DNA of 64,000 bases, from contig CM055823.1 of assembly GCA_029582265.1 (NCBI GenBank), positions 10,266,821-10,330,820 on the forward strand, read 5' to 3'. Source of the stretch: Zoroaster sp. YZ-2022 (lineage: Eukaryota > Echinodermata > Asteroidea > Forcipulatida > Zoroasteridae). The position numbers were made by a program, and so were the translations under genes. This document shows, piece by piece, positions 11,245 to 20,330 of the stretch. Each line of letters begins with the position of its first letter. Within the stretch, counting starts at the first letter, position 1. The notes below the pieces were generated by a model. It had not been told where the DNA came from. It saw only the letters and a list, made by a program, of their open reading frames with translations, and ran no database searches.

Positions 11245-12125
11245 GTCCGACCACCACTTTTTCTCATTCAATATAACCAATAATGTAATCTTACCTACAG
11301 TACCTAGTAAAGTAGTAAGGTGGAGAACATATGGATGATGATGGACATATAATTACTCCAGGATATTTATTTTATGAAAAATCAGGCATTTTGGTATACA
11401 ATGACTTCCTCAGGACTCATGTCACTTGTCAGTCTGATCTTGTCAACTCCCCCATTAATAACGTTAGTTAGTGACCAACAGTACGGTCATTGTACATGCG
11501 CAGTGGCAACTATAAATTAATAGGATCCTTCTATTTTCTGAAGGGGAGGATTTTTTTTAGAAGGGAAATAAAGTCCAAAAACCATCACAAAAGTGGATTT
11601 TAAAGATAGTTTTTGTTTTCTGTACCCCCAAATATCAATAGAATCATTGGAAAGAATGTCGTATCCGGCCGCCACTTTTTAAGGGTTTTTTTGGATTTTT
11701 TTTGTAACCACTAACCAGTTAAAAAATCATTCTATCGATTTTTGGTGGTACAGAAAGCGAAAACTATCTTTAAAATCCACTTTTATGATGGTTTTTGGAC
11801 TTGATTTCCCTTCAGAAAATAGAAGGATCCTATTATAGTTGCCACTACGCATGTACAATGACTGTGTTGGTCACTAATTGTGGAGTTTACAAGATCAGAC
11901 TGACATGACTGAGGAAGTCATCGTATACCAAAAATGCCTGATTTTTCATGAAATAAATATCCTGGAATAATTTGAAGTATATGTCCATCATCATCCATAT
12001 GTTCTCCACCTTACCAGGTAGGTAAGATTACATTATTGGTTATATTTAATGAAAAATAGTGGCGGCCAGATACGACATTCTACCCGAATCATTTTTTAAC
12101 TGGTTAGTGGTTGCAAAAAAATTAT
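11245..12125 (-). mobile_element. MITE of the GTAGAATGTCGTATC family, split by a sister copy
   Basis: Segments 11245-11640 and 12094-12125 form one inverted copy of a family also seen at 11649-12085 and 58528-58987. It lacks its inner end. The tip, TCCGACCACCACTTTTTCTC, adjoins the foldback's TSD. The family shares ATAAATATCCTGGAATAATT-type and GGATGATGATGGACATATA-type stretches. No coding capacity. Confidence 0.75.
11649..12085 (+). mobile_element. 437-bp MITE with 8-bp TSD, inserted in its own family
   Basis: The left end, GGAAAGAATGTCGTATCCGG, and the inverted right end, GGGTAGAATGTCGTATCTGG, form the TIR. The flanks are exactly GAATCATT at 11641-11648 and 12086-12093. On both sides the host is the same family in the opposite orientation, which makes a ~400-bp inverted repeat. 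The 8-bp TSD fits hAT, P or Merlin classes. Confidence 0.85.
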
Positions 12126-12524
12126 CGTGAAGACAGGTCGGTCAGAAAATTGACGGTTTTTAGCAAAATTATTTTAAAAAAAATTTAAGAATTAGTTAAA
12201 TCACATACAGAACATTTGTATAATTAGGAAAAGAATTTTTTTTCCCCCAGAAATCATGCAAACGGAAGATTTCTCAGGTGATTTCTGGAGTCTATCACTA
12301 CTAGCGGCCGAGAAGCTCTTCAGTTCGGTTTTCAGTAAAAAATAAATATTGCATACATGTAGGCCCCCCTATAAATTAAAGGTTGGTAAAAAGGAGAAAA
12401 AAGTGCCTTGTGCCACTTGCCTTTTTTTTATACAGTCCTGATATTTAATTGTTATTTTTGTACAGTGTAATTAGCGGTAGGAACAACAGTTTATTCACAT
12501 TTGACAAAAGCTATAATAGATCTT
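12126..12524. other. No feature seen
   Basis: No coding, element-end or repeat signal could be supported here. Confidence 0.3.
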
Positions 12525-12705
12525 TTGCATTTGATGTCACAAACTGAATATCGCCCTCTATCAGAGGCTAGAGAAGGTCACTCATTGGTTCATGTATGCG
12601 CGCTGTGCATATACGCACGCACAGCGCGCATACATGAACCAATGAGTGACCTTATCTAGCCTCTGAAAGAGGGCGACCTTCCGTTTGCGATGTCATATGC
12701 ATAAG
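12525..12705. repeat. Near-perfect hairpin (foldback MITE)
   Basis: The core 12551-12676 is an inverted repeat: TCGCCCTCTATCAGAGGCTA ... GGTTCATGTATGCGCGCTGT is mirrored by ACAGCGCGCATACATGAACC ... CTCTGAAAGAGGGCGA, with a loop of about ten bases. Weaker pairing extends through GATGTCACAAAC and GTTTGCGATGTCAT. No gene. Confidence 0.85.
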
Positions 12706-12897
12706 GTCTATTAATATTAATCCTGAGGGGATTAAAATAGACAAGTCTCAATTCAGATCTGATGGGCGGCGGTCCGTGTCCCCAATCTACGAGCGGGGAA
12801 CGTGATGCAGTAATCACGGGACTCCCAAAATAATATAATAATAATAAGATAATAGTTTCTTGATAAGATAACAGTTCTTGTCTCAACTAGCACTTTT

Positions 12898-12901
12898 GTA
12901 T

Positions 12902-12936
<35 letters not shown>

Positions 12937-12947
12937 TTTGTTTATTT
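12898..12947. repeat. (TTTA)n microsatellite
   Basis: About twelve TTTA units with one TTTG variant. Confidence 0.95.
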
Positions 12948-12949
12948 AC

Positions 12950-13895
12950 ATTTTTTTAATGTTTTTAATTTCACGCTCCATCGACAACCCCAATTTATAA
13001 TCATCATTATTGTGGGTTTGACCACGGTTTGACCATAATGCTTAATTTGTTTTATAAGTACAATGAAATTATCTGGGTCATTATTTGGGTCATTCCACGT
13101 CAAATCACACACTTTCCGAATTCAATCTCATGGATTTATTTTTTACTTTCTAGGTTTGTTTGGTTGTATGAGAAAACTCCAAAACTTAAATTTGAGCATT
13201 TTTGGTCATGTGGTTTGCGAGATACAGGTCGTTTGACCTCTACAACTTGGGAAATCTGTAACTCCGGTGAAGAATATTGTAAGAAAGTGATTTTTATGTT
13301 AAATGAAAGTTCTTATCAAAAATTATCTAGTGGTCAAGCAAAGTGTACTTTGACCTTTGACCCCGCGCAGGCCGCATAATTTAAATTCATGAAATTCTGC
13401 CAAACAAAGGCCCAAAGTATACTCATTGTGTATACCAAATATAAAAATGGGCTCTCAAGTAATTAAGGTAGGGTGTACTTTTAAAGATGGGCAGGGCGCT
13501 CCAATGCTGATGTACTGTGTACATTATGTATGCATGTATAGTACATAATGTATACTGTACATTGTATGCATCATTTCATGTATAGCTACACTCAGCAGTG
13601 TGACTGGGGTTGGTTCAGCAGTGTGAGTAGGGGTATCGATGATTTACTTGGGGGAGTGGGGGCACAGACCTTGGTCATGCAGTGTGTACACTTCTATAAT
13701 TACTTCAATAATTATTTTACTTCTATTGTACTGAGTGATTTTAGGATATTCTGTAAGTATGCAACCATCATTTTCAAAATAGTGTTTTCTCAATATCACT
13801 CAGTATGTTCCCTGAGGAATAATATGGTAAACACAGAATTCTACCATAAATATGTTAATGCAGACCAAGCAAGGACATGTCACAAATGTATTAAA
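12950..13895. other. No gene recognised
   Basis: Two open frames (13029-13379, 116 codons; 13548-13913, 121 codons) have no recognisable domain or codon signature. GGTCATTCCACGTCAAATCA near 13089 is reminiscent of a widespread repeat. A TACATTATGTATGCATG tract at about 13515-13565 is partly palindromic. Most likely intergenic or 5' flank of the zinc-finger gene. Confidence 0.4.
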
Positions 13896-13975
13896 TGTAT
13901 GCACATCCAGTGAGATGTTGACCATTTTGTCGTCTGCTAAAACACATGCAGTAGGCATCGTGCACAAGTGGCGGT
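13896..13975 (-). repeat. ~80-bp dispersed repeat
   Basis: Reverse-complement match to 24200-24280 (shared GCATGTGTTT and AGCAGACGACAAAATGG words), with a shorter relative at about 58415-58455. Probably an end of an unidentified transposon. Confidence 0.65.
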
Positions 13976-14008
13976 TGTATTCTATGTTCTTTCCACGTTT
14001 TGTTTTTG

Positions 14009-14119
14009 CCTAATGTTAGTGTATTCCTAATGTTAGTGTATTCTTAATGTTAGTGTATTCCTAATGTTAGTGTATTCTTAATGTTAGTGTATTCTTAATG
14101 TTAGTGTATTCCTAATGTT
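14009..14119. repeat. 17-bp minisatellite, 6.5 copies
   Basis: Unit CCTAATGTTAGTGTATT, alternating with CTTAATGTTAGTGTATT. It lies 250 bp upstream of the zinc-finger start codon, in the probable last intron or promoter region. Confidence 0.9.
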
Positions 14120-14295
14120 TTAGCTCACTAGTTCTTCTGAGAACCAAAAATTATAGTGCTACCACAAACTCATACTGTACTTCCACCATGCAAAGCTTCA
14201 AATCCTATGATGTACTCGTTTGTTTTAAAACCTAAAAATGGCAAACTCTTTCATTCTAATAACCTGCATGAGCAGTTAAGTGTTTATAATTTTAT

Positions 14296-14309
14296 TTGCT
14301 TTATTGTAG
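14296..14309 (+). other. Probable splice acceptor of the zinc-finger gene
   Basis: A T-rich run, TTATTTGCTTTATTGTAG, ends at 14309, 59 bp before the start codon. Intronless-array C2H2 genes often have the whole array in a last exon preceded by 5' non-coding exons, and the arrangement fits. No upstream exon could be assigned. Confidence 0.5.
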
Positions 14310-14368
14310 GTTTGATGATCTGGGTCACAGCAATTAGCATCTGGTGTTTGTGAAGGAGAACAGTAACC

Positions 14369-16414
14369 ATGGAAACAATGGAAAACTCTAATTATTCTGA
14401 GCTTTGTGGTGAAGAATGTATGCAGAACCTTACATCTCAACAAGACATTGAAGAAAAACCAATTATTTGTAGAATCTGTAACATAGCTTTCTCATGTCAG
14501 GATGGTCTTCAAAGACACAGGGGCTGTCATGAAAAGAAAAAAACATACAAATGTGACATTAGTGATAAAAACCACGCTGGAAAAAAAACATTTGTTTGTG
14601 ACATTTGTGATCAAACTTTTACACATAAATCCTCCCTAATATGTCACCAAAGGATTCACACTGGAGAGAAACCATTTGTTTGTGACATTTGTGGTAAAAA
14701 GTTTAATCGGACCAGCGGCTTAATACGTCACCAAAGGATTCACACTGGAGAGAAACCATTTGTTTGTGACATTTGTGGTAAAAAGTTTAATCGGACCAGC
14801 AGCCTAATCTGTCACCAAAGGATTCACGCTGGAAAAACCCCATTTGTTTGCGACATTTGTGATCAAACTTTTACTCATAAATCCTCCCTGATATGTCACC
14901 AAAGGATTCATACTGGAGAGAAACCATTTGTTTGTGACATTTGTGGTAAAGCTTTCTCTCAATCAGGTTCAGTCAGAACTCACCAGCGGTGGCATACTTC
15001 TAATGAGAAAGCATACAAATGTGACATTTGTGATAAAGAATTTATGCAGAAAGTCCATCTTAACAGTCACGAAAGGATTCACACTGGGGAAAAACCATTT
15101 GTTTGCAACATTTGTGATCAAGCTTTTAGTCAAAAAGGCAGCTTAATACGTCACCAAAGGATTCACACTGGAGAAAAATCATTTTTTCGTGACATTTGTG
15201 GTAAAGCTTTCTCTCATTCAGGTACACTTACAAATCATCATCAGCGGCCTAGTAATGAGAAACCATACAAATGTGACATTTGTGATAAAGAATTTACGCA
15301 GAAAGCCCATCTTAACAATCACCAAAGGATTCACACTGGAGAAAAACCATTTGTTTGTGACATTTGTGGTCAAGCTTTTAGTCAAAAAGGCAGCTTAATA
15401 CATCACCAAAAGATTCACACTGGAGAAAACATATTTTTTCGTGACATTTGTGGTAAAGCTACAAATCATCATCTGCAGCAGCATACTAATGAGAAACCAT
15501 ACAAATGTGACATTTGTGATAAAACATTTATGCTGCAAGCCTATCTTAAAGTTCATTTAAGAAATCACACTGAAGAAAAAACATTTATTTGTGATATTTG
15601 TGATCAAGCTTTTACTCTAAAATCCACCCTTATATCTCACCAAAGGATTCACACTGGAGAGAAACCATTTGTTTGTGACATTTGTGGTAAAGCTTTCTCT
15701 CAATCAGGTACACTTACAACTCATCGTTACACACATAATAATGAGAAACCATACAAATGTGACATTTGTGATAAAGGTTTTACGTTGCAGGCCTATGTTA
15801 AGGTTCACCAAAAGATTCACACTGGAGAAAAACCATTTGTTTGTGACATTTGTGGTCAAGCTTTTAGTCAAAAAGGCAGCTTAATACATCACCAAAAGAT
15901 TCACACTGGAGAATTTTTTTTTTTTCGTGACATTTGTGGTAAAGCTACAAATCATCATCTGCAGCAGCATACTAATGAGAAACCATACAAATGTGACATT
16001 TGTGATAAAACATTTATGCTGCAAGCCCATCTTAAAGTTCATTTAAGAAATCACACTGAAGAAAAACCATTTATTTGTGATATTTGTGATCAAGCTTTTA
16101 CTCTAAAATCCACCCTTATATCTCACCAAAGGATTCACACTGGAGAAAAACCATTTGTTTGTGACATTTGTGGTAAAGCTTTTTCTCAATCAGGTACACT
16201 TACAACTCATCGTTACACACATAATAGTGAGAAACCATACAAATGTGACATTTGTGATAAAGCATTTACGTCGCAGGCCTATGTTAAGGTTCACCAAAAG
16301 ATTCACACTGGAGAAAAACCATTTGTTTGTTCCATCTGTGGTCAAGCTTTCGCTCGAGCAAATACTCTTAAAAGACATTGTCACCTGCTGCACAGTGCAA
16401 ATAAACATTTGTAA
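14369..16414 (+). CDS. Poly-C2H2 zinc-finger protein, 681 aa
   Basis: A probable nuclear DNA-binding protein made almost wholly of Kruppel-type fingers joined by TGEKP-like linkers. Residues 1-33 contain no KRAB, BTB, SCAN or ZAD domain. About 20 fingers keep the C-x2-C-x12-H-x3-H pattern (34-54, then a near-continuous array from 77 to the end); the last has H-x4-H. Three are degenerate: residues 272-293, 356-372 and 518-534 begin FFRDIC, with Arg for the first Cys, and the last two also lack seven residues. Residues 60-68 are a finger remnant. Fingers 11-16 (from residue 328) and 17-22 (from residue 490) are a 162-residue tandem duplication (486 bp, about 15347 and 15833). The start lies in a strong Kozak context (AACAGTAACCATGG). 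One uninterrupted frame with intact stop supports function; the target is unknown. Confidence 0.93.
   Translation: METMENSNYSELCGEECMQNLTSQQDIEEKPIICRICNIAFSCQDGLQRHRGCHEKKKTYKCDISDKNHAGKKTFVCDICDQTFTHKSSLICHQRIHTGEKPFVCDICGKKFNRTSGLIRHQRIHTGEKPFVCDICGKKFNRTSSLICHQRIHAGKTPFVCDICDQTFTHKSSLICHQRIHTGEKPFVCDICGKAFSQSGSVRTHQRWHTSNEKAYKCDICDKEFMQKVHLNSHERIHTGEKPFVCNICDQAFSQKGSLIRHQRIHTGEKSFFRDICGKAFSHSGTLTNHHQRPSNEKPYKCDICDKEFTQKAHLNNHQRIHTGEKPFVCDICGQAFSQKGSLIHHQKIHTGENIFFRDICGKATNHHLQQHTNEKPYKCDICDKTFMLQAYLKVHLRNHTEEKTFICDICDQAFTLKSTLISHQRIHTGEKPFVCDICGKAFSQSGTLTTHRYTHNNEKPYKCDICDKGFTLQAYVKVHQKIHTGEKPFVCDICGQAFSQKGSLIHHQKIHTGEFFFFRDICGKATNHHLQQHTNEKPYKCDICDKTFMLQAHLKVHLRNHTEEKPFICDICDQAFTLKSTLISHQRIHTGEKPFVCDICGKAFSQSGTLTTHRYTHNSEKPYKCDICDKAFTSQAYVKVHQKIHTGEKPFVCSICGQAFARANTLKRHCHLLHSANKHL
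16400..16405 (+). promoter_or_regulatory. AATAAA hexamer overlapping the end of the zinc-finger ORF
   Basis: A canonical poly(A) signal word lies 6 bases before the stop codon. I found no other AATAAA in the next 1.1 kb; an ATTAAA occurs near 17164. If used, cleavage would fall right after the stop, giving almost no 3' UTR. The word alone is weak evidence. Confidence 0.35.
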
Positions 16415-16430
16415 CATTTTGATAAAGCAC

Positions 16431-17166
16431 CTTAACCCTAACCCCCTATAGGTATTCTGGCTAGGAACCTTCTTTAACCCAACCCCCTATATTATTCTGG
16501 CTAGGAACCTTCCTTAACCCTCAATAGGTATTCTGGCTAGGAAACTTCTTTAAAGTGGAAATACAACATAGTAATTACAAGATTATCAAACTAACAAATT
16601 ATTATTTAAAAGCTTACTTGGTGTAAAGTTTGTAAATATATCGATCATGCTGAGAAATTATTCCATCTGAAGACCTGTCATCTTTTAGAAAACAGGAATT
16701 TGTTTGTCAAATTTGCAAAGAGTTGTCATCCGAAATGGTTGAATTCCAACCTAAAACTTACTTACTTCCTTAGAAAATTTCAATTTAGTTTCAATTTAGT
16801 AAAGAGTATTCTTTCCAAGAATGAATACAAACAATCTGAAAACATTTTCACTATTTTCTCTTTAATTTAGCTCCTAACTCCAAAGTTGTTTTAGTGATTT
16901 CTATTTCATCCTCCAAATGCAGCACTTTCAGAAACTGGTATTTTCACCTCTTCAAATGGGGCAAAATTACTACCTGGCAAGAAGTACAGGCCATAAGTGC
17001 TAAATATGAAAGATCAATGAAAATGCATGGTGCATTTTGAAGATAATGGCATGTTTCCAAAAGTGCACTGATGGATTTTGATGGATTCAGGAAGGTTCCT
17101 AGCCGGAATACCTGGGTGTTGGGGTTAAAGAAGGTTCCTAGCCAGAATACCTAGGGGGTTAGGGTC
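16431..17166. mobile_element. 735-bp TIR element abutting the zinc-finger gene
   Basis: The left side has three tandem ~42-bp units around GGTATTCTGGCTAGGAACCT; the right side has two inverted units (AGGTTCCTAGCCAGAATACC). The outermost words are CCCTAACCCCCTA and TAGGGGGTTAGGG. The interior has no coding capacity. Part of it (about 16610-16680, ACTTGGTGTAAA...) resembles 30570-30640. No TSD could be fixed. Confidence 0.75.
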
Positions 17167-17204
17167 ATTAAAGAGAAGGTACAGCATAAGTCATGATGGC
17201 AAAA

Positions 17205-17420
17205 CTGTTTTTCGAGGGATAATATCATTACGATCAGAGCAGACTTTCAACAGGGCATGGAATTGATGTCCTAGTTTAAGATGAACACAGGTACTGAAAA
17301 TTACCAGCTCATTAATATGCAACATCAACAGTATGATCTTATCATGTGTGGTATATTTTCAGTCACTGAGTTAATCTAGAACTAGCACTCTGATTCCATG
17401 CCCTGAAACTTAACTAGTGA
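17205..17420. mobile_element. Palindromic MITE family, copy 1
   Basis: An inverted pair around AACAGGGCATGGAATTGATG and CTCTGATTCCATGCCCTG, with TTTCAGTCACTGA in the middle. It shares these words with 18131-18316, 30286-30497 and 55609-55708. Non-coding. Confidence 0.75.
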
Positions 17421-17590
17421 ATGTTTCATTCCGCACCAGATCCCCCAGCCCCTCCCACTGTGACAAACTACGACACTGGTTATTGTATGAAATGAGATTA
17501 ACAAGTTTTTATTTAACAACTATCAGAATCGGACATCTCAACTTGTTTTAATAACAAAAATAAAGAAACAAAGTACACTGCAGAATCCTT

Positions 17591-17989
17591 TTACATGAAG
17601 ATAAAACACTCGGTAACCGTGGGATTTTCTATGTAGATAAAACACTCGGTAACCGTGGGATTTTCTATGTAGATAAAACACTCGGTAACCGTGGGATTTT
17701 CTATGTAGATAAAACACTCGGTAACTGTGGGATTTTCTATGAAGATAAAACACTCGGTAACCGTGGGATTTTCTATGAAGATAAAACACTCGGTAACCGT
17801 GGGATTTTCTATGTAGATAAAACACTCGGTAACCGTGGGATTTTCTATGTAGATAAAACACTCGGTAACCGTGGGATTTTCTATGTAGATAAAACACTCG
17901 GTAACCGTGGGATTTTCTATGTACTTCAGATCACTTCTTAGTATTAATTGAGGCTTGCCATCAACAGTTTTTGTGTAGGTTTCATCCAT
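17591..17989 (-). CDS. Open frame over the 36-bp minisatellite; doubtful coding
   Basis: A 132-codon frame on the - strand starts with about 20 non-repetitive residues (MDETYTKTVDGKPQLILRSD) and then runs through nine 12-residue repeats of the type YIENPTVTECFI before stopping just beyond the array. Because the unit is 36 bp, any stop-free frame stays open, so length is no proof. In favour: one change between units is silent in this frame (ACG to ACA, Thr) and the other is Tyr to Phe. Against: no homology recognised, no signal peptide, no neighbouring exons. A second frame (17538-17897) is open too. Confidence 0.2.
   Translation of the reverse strand: MDETYTKTVDGKPQLILRSDLKYIENPTVTECFIYIENPTVTECFIYIENPTVTECFIYIENPTVTECFIFIENPTVTECFIFIENPTVTECFIYIENPTVTECFIYIENPTVTECFIYIENPTVTECFIFM
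17597..17922. repeat. 36-bp minisatellite, 9 copies
   Basis: Unit AGATAAAACACTCGGTAACC followed by GTGGGATTTTCTATGT. Copies are almost identical: CTATGAAG for CTATGTAG at two junctions, and one CTG for CCG. The homogeneity indicates recent expansion. Confidence 0.95.
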
Positions 17990-18130
17990 AGCTCAAAATG
18001 ACATTTGTTATACAAGAACTTTGAATATGGTATATGTTTTAATAAAAGAAAAAACCAGCTTTAAATGTACCTCAAGTTACCGTGTATATATGTTAATGTA
18101 ATTGTCATTTGTATAATGTGTTTATTAATT

Positions 18131-18316
18131 AAGGGGACAATATTGTCATGATCAACAGGGCATGGAATCGGAGTGCTAGTTTTAGATTAACTCAGTGACT
18201 GAAAATAATACTAATGCATAAATGAGCCAGTAATTTTCAGTCACTGTGTACATCTTAAACTAGGACACCGATTCCATGCCCTGTTGAATGTATGGTCTGG
18301 TTGTGATGATAGTGTC
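18131..18316. mobile_element. Palindromic MITE family, copy 2
   Basis: GGGGACAATATTGTCATGAT at the left and an inverted relative at the right. Internal arms AACAGGGCATGGAATCGG and CCGATTCCATGCCCTGTT. A TTAA lies at or next to each end, so a TTAA target site is possible. Confidence 0.75.
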
Positions 18317-18552
18317 ATTTTAAGAGCTGAAATCCAATGTGAAAGAAGAATGCATTATTTGCAGTGTGTGAATCTTTACTGTGCATGTGAAGTCACTGCG
18401 TTGCAATCTCGTGGCATAATCAAAGCATACATTCAACTCGACAATATTTTCACATTGCATTTTTCACAATAAGTTAATAGTTAGATGTTCATACAATAAT
18501 AAACAGTAGGTTATTAAGAAAGAGAAAAATATAAAAAGTATAGAAGCAAATA

Positions 18553-19005
18553 AACTGAGCATCAAAAGAAACTTATAAAATCTTTGTGTTGCCGTGCTGT
18601 AACTTTTGTTGCAGCATCCCTTGTGATGTTTTGATGCTTTTTGCTTTTATTGTGATTGAGGCAACAGCGTAGCCAGGACTTTTTCAGTGGGGGGGGGGGG
18701 GGGTGCCTGGGGGGCATTGTTTTTCAGTGGGGGGCCCAGGAGGTATGGGTTTTTTCCCTTTTCTTTTTTTCTGTTTTTGGGGCACTATGAGGATTTTTCG
18801 TAGGGGGGGGGGCACGTCACCCCCAGGCCCTCCAGCCCCCCCCCCCCCGCTATGCCCCTGTGACGTGAGGCAACCTCTTGTTTATTGACATGTGCTTAGC
18901 AAAGATTACTGAAGTTTACCCGTGTTCAAATATTTTTCATTTTCCGTGGAGGATTTTAATGAGTGTCCTTCCAAAGATTTGATAAGTTTCTTTTGATGCT
19001 CAGTA
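18553..19005. mobile_element. Tc1/mariner-like MITE with TA target
   Basis: TIRs of about 36 bp: CTGAGCATCAAAAGAAACTT at the left and AAGTTTCTTTTGATGCTCAG at the right. TA dinucleotides flank it (18551-18552, 19006-19007). It is split by the hAT-type MITE at 18665-18865. The TIR is loosely similar to that of the element at 30971. Confidence 0.75.
18665..18865. mobile_element. hAT-type MITE with 8-bp TSD, nested
   Basis: It begins CAGCGTAGCCAGG, ends in GCTATGCCCCTGTGACG, and is G-rich then C-rich inside. Exact 8-bp TSD TGAGGCAA at 18657-18664 and 18866-18873. Open frames across the G and C runs are compositional. Confidence 0.85.
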
Positions 19006-19902
19006 TATGTTGGCACATGGAGGAAGGAAAATAAAGCCAAGGAGTTTAGTGTAAATAAATGTATACAGGGGACAGTAAGCCTCAAACAATGAAGTGGACA
19101 AAACAGACAAAGAAAACGAACAGGACAGACAGTCAACAATAAAGTTCCTGTATTTCTTTCGCAGTTATATTGTGATTGGATGCAGAATAACGCCACTGTT
19201 CCTTGTGAAAAAGTTAGGATCAGTTGTTCATTTGTGTTCAAAATATGTGGATAATTCCAAATTATTTTCACTTTCCGTGACCGTCATTACCCCAAAAAAC
19301 TTCCCTCTCGGATCAGCTCCTGTCCCGTTGAGTAAAAATTCAGGTGACTAGGAATAACTGGATTTATGTAACTTTTGTTTTGTTTTTCAGAGAAAAGATG
19401 TAAAAAGTAATTTTCTAAAATTGTGGGTAATGGTTGTAAATTTAAATAATGGTTCTGTTATAATAATGTTCAGTGTCAAAGTTCAGCATCGGGGAAATAT
19501 GGCGTAATTCTCGCGCTTCTAGCAAAAGCGTGACGTCAAGGCTCCTTGGTTTTCAGCTTGCGGGATCGATTCATATGGCGAGAGAGGACGGTATACACTG
19601 TATGTCAAATTATCCCACGAGAGGGCGATATACGACCACGTGTCAAACAAAATGGCACCAACAACATTGTCATTGATAACTTTAAAAATGTCATTCTCTA
19701 CGGCAAAAACTAGCGAGTAGCGTTATTCTTCTGTTGAATGCATCTATAATGCGGGTAAGTTCATACAGAAATAGGCCTAGTTAAGTTTCCATGAGCTTTT
19801 GTGATTACACAGCAAGAAAGGCGGCGTGAGTAGCTGTCACAATTGTGTCAGCAGGACCGTCAGCAACATCACCGCACTTCTAACTTAGGCTTAGCCTTAA
19901 CG
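19006..19902. other. No gene recognised; donor-like site near 19755
   Basis: Short frames on both strands lack domains. Around 19560-19760 GC content rises, and the stretch ends in GCGGGTAAGTTCATAC, a good 5' splice-site consensus. It could be a lone first exon, but no partner exon is seen. Confidence 0.35.
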
Positions 19903-20100
19903 TTAGGCCATGAGTCTGAGAATGATAGTCATAGATTTGCGTCCACCGCCCGCATGTCCCGAAAGCTACCGCCTAAATTTTTCATTATTTGCCAACAAAA
20001 TCATTATTTGCACAAAAAAGGTATTTCCACCAAACAAATTTAGTTCCAAATCATCCACATCAGTAAAACGAAGTTTTTACCAAATTTCCACCAGTATGTG

Positions 20101-20330
20101 TAGGTATGTGCGTATCCCACGCATTGTCGCAAATCTGTTCGGCCGCGGCTTCAATCTCGGGTTGAATCGCCGTGGCGAAGACACCGTGGAGATAGTGCTT
20201 TGTAACTTTTCGCTGAGGCCGTTCTTTTTGACGTAACCAGGAGTTTTTTTTTCCGAAGACGTAGATCACATATTCTACTTCAACGTCGTTCTCAAATTTT
20301 CTGAATGCGGCATCGAGAAGTTTCCAAAAA
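20101..20330 (-). pseudogene. Unrecognised protein fragment carried by the insertion
   Basis: On the - strand a frame of roughly 80 codons stays open and has the composition of a real soluble domain: it includes DAAFRKFENDVEVEYVIYVF and, further on, an ATAIQPEIEAAAEQIC stretch. I do not recognise the family. It may be a transposase remnant or a captured exon. There is no start codon at the proper place and no obvious continuation. Confidence 0.3.

Noticed and set aside
16431..16450. TTAACCCTAACCCC as a telomere-like repeat
   Set aside because: Only about two telomere-like words, and they form the tip of an inverted-repeat element, matched at 17150-17165.
14928..16451. Shorter frames within the zinc-finger gene in another + frame and a - strand frame at 16190-16417
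   Set aside because: They recur with the finger repeat and are shadows of the main frame.
17538..17897. 119-codon - strand frame of YLHRKSHGYRVF repeats
   Set aside because: An alternative frame of the 36-bp minisatellite; the 132-codon frame with a unique lead is the better candidate, and even that is doubtful.
18703..18888. Gly/Pro-rich 61-codon frame
   Set aside because: Translation of G and C runs inside a MITE.
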